A DNA stretch of 64,000 bases from Limnoperna fortunei (taxonomy: Eukaryota > Mollusca > Bivalvia > Mytilida > Modiolidae), in NCBI GenBank assembly GCA_944474755.1, contig OX104119.1, positions 49,907,657 to 49,971,656 on the forward strand. The letters are read 5' to 3'. Made by a program: the position numbers and the translations under genes. Within the stretch, counting starts at the first letter, position 1; each line of letters opens with the position of its first letter. The notes beneath the pieces were generated by a model. The model had not been told where the DNA came from. It did no database searches and saw only the letters and a list, made by a program, of their open reading frames with translations. Positions 50,732-62,399 of this stretch are shown piece after piece.

Positions 50732-53635
50732 TTATTGTTTTAAATAATGAAAGATTTTTGTATTTCTTAAAGTGCCTGTTGGAAAATCAAAAGTTTGTAC
50801 AAACTTAGATGCATCCTCACAAGTCAGGATTTCTCTGTCGATATCTGTCCATGAAACCCTGACAAACTTAGCTAGGAAATTCCAGGGCTAGAAGATTTTC
50901 ATATGATGTCAGACCTTCAAAATATCAACCAATGAAATTGCTTGAAAGAAACAAGTGTTTGTCAGTAGAATATGCACATGTCATTCTGAATCATTCATTA
51001 GTGAGAAGAAAACGTAAAGCAACTACATGTAATAAATAAAACATCCATTTTGTTTATTTAAAATCAAAATTGGGATATGCCCTAACTGAGTCGTGTATGA
51101 GCAATTACATCAAGTAGTTATTTTAATGCATTTTTTATAATAAGCTTATATATAACAGTATTTTATTATAACTTTAGTTTATTTATTATTATCTTTTATT
51201 GTAGTGTGCTGATATAGAGAGAACAGTTTACATTGGGCAAAATACATCAAAACATTATCATTATTTATAATATTTTAAGTGTCACAAGTAAACAGTACAG
51301 ACAGATAACCCATCAAGTAGCAGTACTTCTACAGCGTAAACCAACAACTCACTAGTTGTAGAACCATAAGATTCACTCCATAAGCAGGATTTAACTTGTA
51401 CCATACTAATCCTTTATCCAGTCCTATATATACTCTGTGTTCAGTTTGGTTAGTCATTATAGCAGGTGTAAGCTTATAGACATTCAGTGAACCTTGTTGT
51501 ACCACAATGAAATATGAGATTAGCCGTGACATATTTTACCACATCCAAAGTTAACATTGACACTCAAGAATATTCAAAACAAAGTTATTCTGAGTTTTCT
51601 ATGACATATATTCATAAATTTAATAAATAGGATTCACAATTGTGCATACAGTAGAAAATTGAATCAAGGATGTATTTTTTAATAGAAGAAAAAATAATAG
51701 TCTTAATAAAAATAAAAATAACATTATGAATGTTACATAAATTTAAATTGCAATATTTAAAATACATATACATTTATTGTAAGGTCATGTAACGATGATT
51801 GTAGTTTATAGTTTTTATGTGTAATTTATTTCTCTAATTTTTTGGCAGGATGCTGAACAAGAAATATTGTAATGAGGAATTATGCAATTAAAAGTTGTTG
51901 TTATAAGAACAGAAAGAAAGTTGTAAGGGGTAGTAACATCATCTGAACATCTTTGATGTAAGTTACAGTGTGACTCATATAGGTAGTTAACTGTTCCAAT
52001 TTTTTCAACTCCCATGATCAGATTCTTCTTTTTTGAGACATCAAAAATACTATTACTAACTGTAAAAAGTCGCATATTGTCCGCACCCTTTTCTTGGAGC
52101 AGAAAATTGCACCTCTATGTTTTTAACAAAATGGCCTAAGATGAAGACATCCAAGTCCGACTTGCCCATGCTTTTTAAACAGTTTTAACTGTAATATATA
52201 ATTTATTCTCTCTGAAAATATCATTTATTTTCATAGATGTATTTTTTTTTGCGATGGATTGTAATAAACAAAAATATAAATAGTGCATTGTCGAATCATC
52301 TATTATGATTGTTGTTAAAATGAAAACTCTCACATTTCTAAAGCAACTTTCATTTATAAACGAAAGCAAAGATAACATGTTTTGTTTATTTTAATCTCTC
52401 AAAGATTGAAACCAAAACATCGATCTTCAACAACTTAAGGTTAACTTAAGGTTATTTAATGAGTCATTTGTATTTTATGCAAAACAGGTTAAACATCTGC
52501 TGTTTTGTATGCATTTCAAGCTACAATAGTCCTATATAATTAATATCTTATTAGTAAATACATTTACATTGTTAATGTTCATGTTACAATTTCTTTTTCA
52601 TGTGAAAAGCAATGCAAATATGATATATTAAACTTGCTTGAATTGAAAACAATTTTGTTATTGCTAATATTTCATAGAAAAACTTCATGAACAACAAATT
52701 GTATAACTCACTTTTTTGGCTGATAGTTGTAACGGTTAATTTCTGTTTTTTGTCTGTATATTTTTTATTTATGTAGCAAATCTTGAAGTAAACATTTTCT
52801 TCTAATTAAAGTATAATTCTATTACTATTGCATTTGTCCACCATTTCATATAAGTACAATCTGAGTGTTTTACAAGTAGCAAGTTTATTTAATGCTACAT
52901 CAACAACATTTTGTTTGTTTGTAACTATATTTTGCCTGTCTACAGCAGAAACCGGCAAATCATCAAAATTAACCAGAGTTATAGATTGATCTGTTATACT
53001 TGAACTTGAGGAGCATTATATGGAAAGATTGGTGCAGTTGCACCTTTTTCATGATCAGTCTTACTGTAACTGTTATGGTCAGTAGCTGTTAACACATATT
53101 TCTTTGGTCAGTTAACGCAGTAGCTATGTATAAAAAATTGCTAATGCTTTTTGTTTCTTTATCATCGTTTTCAGTCAAATGAAAAACATTTGAGCAGGAT
53201 GGATTGGTATGAGATATTGAGATTGTGTATGTATGATCTTCAGAAGCTACTGAAATGTTTTGAACAATGGTTAAACTGAGTTGAACAAAACTGTTATGTA
53301 GCTGTTTGTCAGTTAGTAGTTTTAGAAATTCAGTTTGAAGAAATGTTTAAATTTTTGTGATTCATGTGATGAAAAGTGTTGGACTTGTGAACAATATTCT
53401 TATATTCATCATGCAAATATGTAAGAAAGAAAGTTTTTTAAATGTACCTTAAGTGGTTCTGTTTGTGCCTTTTAACTATTACTTGCACTACTGGTATTAA
53501 GTAGCTTTCTTTTTGTTTCGAAAAATAAAGTAAATTTTCTAAATTAATATGGTCAAATGATCTATTCCAAATTAAAGCTGTTTTGGTAGAATTTGGTATT
53601 TTATCATTCTGTTTCGATGAACTTGTTTCAACCAT
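50732..53635 (-). pseudogene. Unidentified coding-like region, split over many frames
   Basis: Reading the minus strand from 53635 down, open segments with protein-like composition appear. They include KTALIWNRSFDHINLENLLY (about 53.58 kb); 'NISVASEDHTYTISISHTN' and 'KSISNFLYIATALTDQ' (53.3-53.1); 'YVLTATDHNSYSKTDHEKGA' (53.1); 'SITLVNFDDLPVSAVDRQNI' with 'LRLYLYEMVDKCNSN' (53.0-52.8); 'ADNMRLFTVSNSIFDVSKKK' with 'GVEKIGTVNYLYESHCNL' (52.08-51.9); 'VYIGLDKGLVWYKLNPAYGV' (51.43); and 'FVRVSWTDIDREILTCEDAS' (50.85). Frame changes between neighbours look like single-base losses in places. A GTGAGT donor (51352) and a CTTCTAG acceptor (50888) agree in phase elsewhere. It may be a decayed large protein, element or integrated viral gene, or a multi-exon gene. 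I cannot name the family. Confidence 0.4.
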
Positions 53636-53639
53636 TTAA

Positions 53640-54130
53640 ACCCCCCCCCCAAGCATAGTTTCTTCAAACAAACTAATGATCTGCTTACTCATGGCTGTCA
53701 ATAGTTTTTGCTGAAAGGAAAATAAATGCTTGTTTAATTTTCAGCAAATGGACTTTTTATGCAATTTAAGACAAATATTTTTTAAGTTAGACAAAATTAT
53801 TACAGGTTCTATTAGCTTTTTTTTATATCAGGTGAAAACCTTTGACATTTCGACAGGAAAAAAGTGCTAATATGTATATATATATGCAGCACCCAGAAAA
53901 ATGTCAGGTTCCACAAACATGCCTAATTCCTCAGTAATGACAGATTGGATCAAAACATCATAAAGAATTAAACTGTCATTTGTCCTGAGCAAAAAATATA
54001 TAATAAAAATTTTTTTTTAAATATATGGTTAAGGACTTTCATGCCCAAAGCTAGGGACAAAATGACACATCCGTTCATAAAAAACATCTTTCAGTGAAAA
54101 ACATCATTTAATTCTAATTAAATATGGTTG
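53640..54130. other. No gene recognised; C run
   Basis: A C run lies at about 53641-53650. The rest is AT-rich with a short TATA run near 53875. Confidence 0.4.
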
Positions 54131-55760
54131 CTGAGGACTTTTTATAACAGTTACCTTGTTGCTATGGTATGGCATTGACCTATGACCTTAAACCTTGGCT
54201 CAAATTGAAGCTATTTTCCTAATTATTACTTTAATCCTATATGTTTACTATCTCTGTTTTCGAGTTGTAAGCAAAAAACCGATTAACGAAATGAGTCAAG
54301 AGCTGTAACTCAAAAGTGTTCATAGCAGTTTTGAACCAAATATAACAAATGAAGGTCTCGATAAGTGGAGTATTTTTCCCATTTGTTGTCTGCTTCTATC
54401 TTTTATAGTTTTTTTTAGATATAATGCTAACAAGACTAAGGTGACATTTGACCTTGAAATTTTTGTAATATGTAATATATGTCCCTTAGGATCAATGGTG
54501 TGGTCCCAAGTCTCTAAGACTAGGTTTTCGAGAAACGAATTATTATGGCCATAGGTCGACCGACATTTTGTACACTTCTGATTTTGAGAATCCATTACAG
54601 TGTCTGAGTTTATCTTTCTAACAAGGGTTTAGGGTGTTGGCAGATAATTCATGTTGGCAAATAATCATAAGAATAGTACATAGGTCTTTCCCTTGTAGTG
54701 AGAAAGACCTTAAATATAGGTTCAATGGTTCTATAGAACTATTATTACGCTTTCCGCTATAAAATAACACCTATTATGAATGACTCTGTACTTAAAATCT
54801 AAACAACATAAGTAATTTGTCTTCAGAAATTAACGACATTGATATAAATACTATTTGGATAGTTTGAAAATAAGAAAGGTAATTAAATAGGACATAAGTG
54901 AACTTGAATGACCTAGACTACTGATCTTTGATCTATGCATATTACTCATACACAATAGCAATGAGCCTCTTAACATTCAAAGGACGTGAAAAACGTCACA
55001 ATAGGACTTGGATCTTTACCTCTTATAGAATGACCTTGACCATGCTGAATGTCAACAGTGATCAATGTTGAAGATCTTATGTCAATATCTCTTATAGTTA
55101 TTGCGATATTTCTACTGATCATAAATTGTTAATACCAAAAATTATAAAATGACCTTGACCCTTTACCTTGTATCACTTGTTAAGGGTCATAATGGACTTT
55201 AGTGAAAACCCCAAGCTTTTACTATCAATAGTTAATAAGTTATGACTGAAAAACTTGTTATAAATGGTTGTACATGGAGATAACTCCTCCAACATGAAGT
55301 CAAATTCTTTTTCCTCCAAATGTATCAAAACTACGCTTTTATAGGTCAACATTTTAGCCAATATAAGTTATTGCCTATCTTTAACTGTTTCAAAGGAATA
55401 GAGATGAAAAGACCCTGTAAATAGAGAACTTGACCTTGACCTTTAACCTTCTGTTCATTTTCAAGGTCAAGGTTAATGATGACAAATAGCAATGGTCCCA
55501 TGTAAATATCTTTTCTAATTACTGAGATATCTCTATTTACAATAACTTGCATTGATGTAGGAAAGATAACTCTGAAAAAAGGTCAATTCAAGACCTTAAT
55601 AAGATGTGTATTTTGTTAAAGGTTTCAATTTTGTATATATAATGATTAAGGAGGAGATCCACACACAACACAAGGTCAAATTATAATGTGACACTTTACT
55701 TTTCGACATTCAGGGTCAAAGGTAATGATGACCTATATTGAAAACCCGAAGTCACCATCA
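54131..55760. repeat. Degenerate dispersed repeat rich in TGACCTTGACC
   Basis: Phrases such as ATTGACCTATGACCTTAAAC, ATGACCTTGACCATGC, ATGACCTTGACCCTTTACC, ACTTGACCTTGACCTTTAACC and TTTTCAAGGTCAAGGTTAATGATGACA recur every 100-300 bases. Between them are blocks like TATTGCGATATTTCTACTGATCA. This looks like tandem, highly diverged units of a repeat related to 6341-6665. No coding frame is supported. Confidence 0.6.
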
Positions 55761-56260
55761 CATTTGGTTCATGAGTTACAAAGTCACACGTTAAACATCC
55801 AATAAAGAAGGTAAATAACTCGAATTCTTTCATGCCATATGTTACAAAATATCAACATTCATCACAGAATTGGAACAACTTTCATCGCGGCACCTTGTAA
55901 AGTTTCATAGTTTATCTGCACACAAAGTTTTCTTTGACAGGGGAAATAACTATGTGAAAAAAGGTGTTCGGTGTGCCAAGGTTAACTACGAAAGCCTAAT
56001 GTGAAATACATTCATGATACAAAATATCTTTACGAGATGTCCCCAAAAAATGTATAATGGGGAAAGAAAACTGGCAGAAAAAAGAATAACAGACAGACAA
56101 TAACAGTAAGGCCTTCTACCCAGAAAGTGGAAAGCCTTAAAAATCATAGATGTGTCCGATTGGGATTTCACGAAACTAAAAAAAATGTCACGTCACAGTT
56201 TAAATTTGTAACGTCGAATGCAAATCCAAAATGTGTGAAATTATGAAGAAATTATTCTGT
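55761..56260. other. Continuation of degenerate repeat-like DNA
   Basis: Further phrases such as GTTAACTACGAAAGCC continue the style of the preceding repeat. Nothing specific can be called. Confidence 0.35.
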
Positions 56261-56264
56261 ATCA

Positions 56265-56960
56265 TACGTTCTGTCCAGCGCCGTTGGTTGTGTCAATCGA
56301 TATGTCTAGCACCGTAGGCTGTGTCAAACGTTTTTCTATGGCCGTAGGCTGAGCCAAACATCATGCCTTGCGGTGTTGGCTATGTCAAACGTCCTGTCTA
56401 GAGCCGTAGGCAGTATTAAAGTTCTTTCTAGCGCAGTAGGCTGTCATACATTCTGTCATGCGGCGTTGGCTGTGTAAAACGCCCTTTCTAGCGCGGTAGG
56501 CTGTTTCTTACGGCCTGTCTTACGTCGTAGTATGTGTCGAACAACCAGTCTAACGTCGTTGGCTGTCATTTAACACCTAGGGTTTAATGAAAATTTTATT
56601 TAACAATCTTGGCTCTGTTAAGCATCCTGACATAATACCGCCTTAGGCTGTATCATACTTCCTATGTAGCGACGTGAGTTGTACACCTATCTGTTGCCGT
56701 AGACTGCGTTAAACCTCCTATCTAGCTCTGTAGGCTGCGTCACTCTTCCTACCTAGCTTTTAAGGCTGTGTCACACCTCCTATTTAGCGCCGTGAACTCT
56801 GCATAACGCTAAACAAGTTGTTTAACACGGCCAATGACGACGCTAAATAGTACGTATATCAAACGTCGTTTTAAGGACATCGATCACACCTAGCCTCGAG
56901 CTGTGTTAAAAGTGCATCTTAGCGAGTCTATGCGTATCAAACTTTCTGTAAGGAGTATTA
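56265..56960. repeat. Degenerate minisatellite, GCCGTAGGCTGTGTCAAACG type
   Basis: 'TCTAGC.CCGTAGGCTGTGTCAAACGTCCTG' recurs about every 36-40 bases, roughly seventeen times, with strong divergence to the right. It is clearly GC-richer and more CpG-rich than its surroundings. No frame stays open. Confidence 0.85.
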
Positions 56961-57540
56961 CGATGTGTAAACATGCAAAATATACTTAGTATTGAATCTC
57001 AAATCCGACAGATTTGTGTAATTTTACCATCGGAGTTTGTGGAGAATGACCTTTCTTGGTTGGTTTTTCAAAACTGACGTCACAATCAAATTGGACAATG
57101 TTGTGGAATCTGACAAGTTTGTGGAACCGGTACAGAAAGTCCCGGGCCCTAAGTAAACATTAACACAGATGTGCAGGGGGATTTTTTTTTATTTCCGTTC
57201 TACAAATTTAAAGTGAATTGTGACATTAAACAATATTTTATGGTTATTTGTTTGTTTGCTCTTTATTTTGATTTCTGTCACGAATCATTTAAATGTGATT
57301 TATTTGAGAATAAAGTATTATTATTATTATTATGAAATTTCAATCAATCATTTTCAATTGTTTGACATAACTTCTAAGATATACAGCTTGTCGTTCTTGC
57401 TTCAAACTATGACATCATGTAACAACTACAGTAACATGATATGCACATGAAGGTACTTTGGATTGTACCTGTTATAACTGATATTTTGGATTTTATGTGT
57501 TAAAATAAATACTTTTATACACACGAGCATTTTTATTAAA
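56961..57540. other. No gene recognised
   Basis: AT-rich, with a short ATT run near 57320. Confidence 0.4.
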
Positions 57541-57970
57541 GCCCCCACTTGAAAAGGGGGGCTATATAGTGATTGGGGGTGTCTGTCCGTCCATCCGTTA
57601 CACTTTTTCTTATCTGTGACTCCACCTACATGTACACTACTGAAAGAGAGTATAATGAAACTTTCACAGAATCTTTGTCACATAGTGACATTTTGTCCCT
57701 GGTATTAAGCATTTTGATCTGAATGATATTTGGTGTTTCCCATAGAAAAAACATGGACTATGTCATTGTTGTTGGGGGATATATCCATATCCTATCCGAA
57801 ACTCTACCTACACCACTGAATGTAATTTGATAAAACTTTAACAGAATCTTTATATACTGCCATTTTGCACATGATATTTAATATTTTGTTCCGATTGATA
57901 TTTAAGGTTTCCCTTGGAAAAACACGACTTTGTCATTGACAAAAGTGACATGAGCATTTTGATAGCTTCT
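57541..57970 (+). repeat. Dispersed repeat, distant TATATAG...TGTCTGTCCGTCC family
   Basis: The hairpin GCCCCCACTTGAAAAGGGGGGC is followed by TATATAGTGATTGGGGGTGT and CTGTCCGTCCATCCG. Two internal blocks follow, each with ACTCTACCTACACCACTG or a variant, then TAATGAAACTTTCACAGAATCTTT or TAAAACTTTAACAGAATCTTT. This is the same architecture as 2150-2590 with different sequence. Confidence 0.75.
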
Positions 57971-58029
57971 GCTTATAACGTAAAAGATGTTTTTTGTTTG
58001 TTTCTTTGAATGGTTTTTCACGCCTTTTT

Positions 58030-58176
58030 CATCAATTATTCAGCTATCATGACGTCTAGTTTAATTGGGGGAGGAAGTCAGAGTACCCGGAGAAAACACC
58101 CGACCTTCGGTGGGAAAACTGGCAATCCTTGTCAAGATTGGAGTCGAGCGCACCCTTCCCGCAGTGAGACTCGAAC
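58030..58176 (-). mobile_element. SINE, 5'-truncated
   Basis: The reverse complement runs from GGTTCGAGTCTCACTGCGGG (box B) through CTTGACAAGGATTGCCAG to ATTGGGGGAGG and CAGCTATCATGACGTC, matching the family. The box A half is missing. Confidence 0.85.
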
Positions 58177-58269
58177 CGGCTGATATTTTGTTGAAATACT
58201 CAAAAGAACTAATATGGTTGTGTAGTTCAAATGCATTCTGCGCCCCTTTAAACAATTAAGTCATAAATG

Positions 58270-60840
58270 CGTCTTCAAGGTTACTTGAGATATCTGTGAG
58301 CGTGGGCTTGTGTATAATTGCATTAAATTTGATAATAAATTCATGTATTAGGGTGCTTTGAATTATGATGAAAGTCCATTGTTACTACGCTCCCTTATAA
58401 GCATTACGGAAGCGGTTCGTTTCGATATATACCACTTGATATAAACTTACAATTTTGCAACATAATACAAAATGCGATTCTATACACGTGTGTCTAGCAG
58501 TGGTATAAAACGTCAGTTACACAATTGTGAGTATTTAGAAACAGGATTTTTTTTACTAAGCAGGGAATATTTTAGTATGAAATTTCTCATATTTTAAGTA
58601 TGAAAACGATTAACGTGTATACTTGTAAAAAATGTACGTCGACCTATAATTTTACTTTTACACTACACGACTCCTTAATTTTCTAAATAAGTAATTTTTT
58701 TCGCGCATGTGAAAAGATAAAATGTGACACGACGTCGAAGACGAGGCAAAAAATAGTGATCAATTCCATGCGCTTTTTCTAAGCTGGCAGTAACAATAAG
58801 TATTATCTTGACTATTCGGTTCTAATCCTTGTTTTCTAACATTATTGTTTTTTTTCATATGTGAAAAATCTATGAAAATAATCACAAATTATTCATAATT
58901 TAAAATAAATACAAACTGTAAAATTTGTTTATTCATGCTTCATATAACCATGTAGTGGGCTGTAGTAATTCAACGTAAGGTCAACAGGCATCAATGAATT
59001 ATTCATTATAATTTGGAAGTGCATTCATCATTATGCTTTCTTTTAAATATTTGTTTACTTTGAACAAGACGAAATGCACCACCACAATATCTTTTGCATG
59101 CCTTCCTTTTCTTACTTTTTTTAGAAATAATTACTACAATACGTACAAGAATCCATCACCACACATAGAACATAGAACAAAAATACCTAAATGAACTTAC
59201 TTTGACTCTATCTGTACACATTTTTAATATACAATTTTGAGGAAATGCGCAATGTTACTAAAAAACATCGAAAGAATAATAAACAGGAAAAATGAAATGG
59301 CAAAAACCACATGCTAGTGAAAATGAAATGTATGGAAAATGGTTATATAAGAAATGTTTATTTAGCGAACAAAAAAAATGGCAAAATAAATGCAACAATA
59401 ATGGCAGACTTGAAACACAAAATATGATGGACAACAAATCAAGCGAATGGTATTACGGATGTTTGTAGATCACAAAAGCAAAAACAAAATACAGTGCAAG
59501 CGAAATCCAACAAAAATAACAAAAATTAGCACTCAAAAAAAACAAAGAAAACAACAAAATTGAACAACTGCATGAAAATCAAGACAAGTGTGGTATCGAG
59601 TGAACCAACACGTGGACAACACGCGAGGTAAACGGAAGCTTAGTCTATCAAACAAACAACTCAAAATATTTCAACTCAAATTAACAATAAAGATAAGAAC
59701 AAAAAAATAAAACAAAAGTGGTTGGAAGAACCAACTTTGCCTCAAACAAAAGTCTAATTTGAGAAAAACAATACTGTCCTTGCAACTGACTATGAACATT
59801 TGAGAGCAAATATTGGTTTTGGGGGGGGGGAGGAGTTTACGTCCTACACAACTTAAAGCCCTTGGTCGGACGGAGATTAATATAATTTATAAAGGTAAAC
59901 ATCACGAAGTGTAATACGCCACATCGATATAGACAAGTAAACATAACCTTACAAAAGTTCATACACGGTGTATAATTAGAAAATGGGTGGACAAAATTTT
60001 TGTGTACATTTTATAATATGATCATGGATTAGACATTTCTTTGTCGTTTTCATAACTTCTGCCTGTAAATAACAAAGATGATCCAAGTAGAATTTTCCAC
60101 GCATCTAGCTATGTGTTTCGTTCCCCTTTCCCTATGTCTCCCCTGGAAGAACTTTGTGAAGTCTCAAGGAAAGAAACCAAAACAAAACACGATGAAAAGA
60201 AAAATGTTTCTTTAAAAGGGTATTTAGCTTCTTTCCACCACCCGATAGGTTAAATTCAAAATAAGTCGATCTCCCAGTTACAAATGATTTATCACCCTTT
60301 TATAACGTCGTTAACAGATAACACGAGACGCGTCGTTTAGCACTGAACCGTGATGTCCATGCATTATCTAAAACTTCACGCGATAGCTTGTAAAATACCT
60401 GGTATTTATGGTGAAAAACTTAAGAAACGATAAATTTACTTACAACTTTGGATGAAACTAATATTTTAAAAATTATTTATAAATTTGATTATTATTTACA
60501 AAAGATTTGCCGCCACAGTAGGAAAGCAAACGCCTGTAATGGCCGATTTTTAACGACTTCAGTCATGTGACTAAAGGTCAACTTTTTGTCGGTTTTTTGT
60601 AAGCGTGATAGTGTCTCAGTTTTTGTTATCGTACGTAGCACTGTCATAACATACATCAATAAAATAAAATACAGCTAAGTCCTAAGACAATTACCTATCA
60701 TCAATTTACAAGGTTAAAATGCCCTTTGAAGTGGCATGTTTTGATCTGAACTCGCCACTCGCCAGACAGAAAACTCTAAATAAAAATTATAAATAGTAAT
60801 GGTGACAAATCGCGACCTATAAATTATTAAATCAATTATC
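58270..60840. other. No gene recognised
   Basis: About 2.5 kb of AT-rich DNA with short A-rich runs and a G run near 59820. No repeat copies, LINE or SINE fragments or convincing exons were seen by eye. Confidence 0.4.
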
Positions 60841-60844
60841 ATAT

Positions 60845-61115
60845 TACGTCTTCGGTCCAATTTTCAGCTTTCAAACCCCCCCGGGAACAAATTTGTGTCA
60901 GCTTTTTCGGTGAAAAAATGCAGAAAAGGGGGGTGTTCTAAGCAACTCGATGTACGCTTCGAAAAATATTTAGCATCTGTCTGCCAAAGTAGAATAGATA
61001 ACATATCAGTACTTATTAAATATATAATATATTATAGTATTACGTCTTTTGTGTAATTTGTGGGTCTCAAAGCCTCTTTGAACAAATTTGTGTCAGCTTT
61101 TTCTACAAAAAGGGG
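60845..61115. repeat. Diverged direct duplication, about 195-bp spacing
   Basis: TATTACGTCTT...TTTCAAAC, then GAACAAATTTGTGTCAGCTT and TTTC, appear near 60842-60910 and again near 61038-61108. Each copy is followed by an AAAAAGGGGG-type run. Differences are scattered, so it is old. Confidence 0.7.
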
Positions 61116-61129
61116 GAGGCAGAAATACA

Positions 61130-61519
61130 TTTGCAATGTAATGGTAAATTTTTGGAGCTGTGTGTGCATTAGAGAAAAAAAGTGTGGTATAATCATAACA
61201 ATCATTAAAATATATTATAGAAATCCCAAATCAACATGATTGTTCAATATATACATGTATATATTCAAGCTGAACAAATTTTTAAACCTTCAATTCAGGA
61301 ATATTAAACCATGTAGACAAATATTATTGTCTGCCATTGGAAAACAATGTAAATGTAAAGGACAAAAAATGCCTTTTTGTTGTACGCCATTTTCACAGTA
61401 AAGGTGAAAAAAGCATTTCACTTTAGGCAAAATTAGAAGTAAGTTATATCTTAAAAAGAACAACTGCATCACACAACACTATATTTGAGGAAATAAAATC
61501 TAAAATATCATGAAGTATC
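61130..61519. other. No gene recognised
   Basis: AT-rich flank of the following element. Confidence 0.4.
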
Positions 61520-61525
61520 CTCACC

Positions 61526-62389
61526 CAGGGGCCGCGCTGGGCTTCGCCAATGTCGCCAATTGCGATTTTTATTTTCATTTGGCGACAAAATATTGCATCT
61601 GGCGATTTTTTTGGCGCCAAGGTTTTATAGTGTTAAACGATGCATGCACGTTTTAAATTTATCGGTAATCGGCGATTGCATCATTAAAGATCCTTTGTCG
61701 GCTTCTATGGTCGTAAATACACGTGTATTGTGTAGTATACAGTGACATGTGTGTTATTTGGAGCTATTAAACGGAAATCGGCAATAAATGAATCAACAAA
61801 GTTGTCTGATGAAAAGCAGCTTTACCTGCATCACTTTGAGTAGACGTAATAAAACAATTGATGCTGTTAATTGATTTATAAAAATAACAAAACAAACATA
61901 TTTTTGTAGTAATATTTTTTTATATAAAAATGTAATTAATAAAATACAGGTATGAAAACTGACGTCGTTGTTGAGTGATTTCCGGACCGGATGTCCGTCT
62001 TAATTTCGTAATTAGAAAACTCTTACACATGCGTAGTTCCATTTTCATTATTTCCGGTTTTATTTTCATTCACGGGAATAGATGTTTCTAATAAATTACT
62101 GTAAAATTTTGGTTTTCTGCCAACAAGAAATCCCTCACACATCTTTTCATGATTCAAATAAATTTAGTGAACGGGCTGCTCGAGACCAAACTTTTGAAAA
62201 ACTGAATTTAAGAGTCCGGCAAACTTGGATTTCGTCCGACGTTACAGAATATCAATATGTCACACATAATGTTAAAACAATTTCGCCATGTCATATAGTG
62301 ATCTAGCGATTTCTAATATGGCGACACTTTTACAAAACTGGCGACGGAAAATTGCAGTTGGCGATTTTTAGAAGCCAGAGCAGCCCCTG
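61526..62389. mobile_element. 864-bp inverted-repeat element with CAGGGGC ends and 6-bp target duplication
   Basis: The left end CAGGGGCCGCGCTGGGCTTC (61526) is matched by the complement of the right end (CAGGGGCTGCTCTGGCTTC, ending 62389). CTCACC flanks both sides exactly (61520-61525 and 62390-62395). Within 100 bases of each end, TGGCGA/TCGCCA motifs recur about eight times as subterminal repeats. Internal open frames (61560-61745, 62082-62306) have no known motif. CAGGGG ends suggest hAT-like elements, but those make 8-base duplications, so the superfamily is open. Confidence 0.85.
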
Positions 62390-62399
62390 CTCACCTATT

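Noticed and set aside
61526..62389. hAT superfamily assignment
   Set aside because: The end motif fits, but the flanking duplication is 6 bp rather than 8 and no transposase remains.
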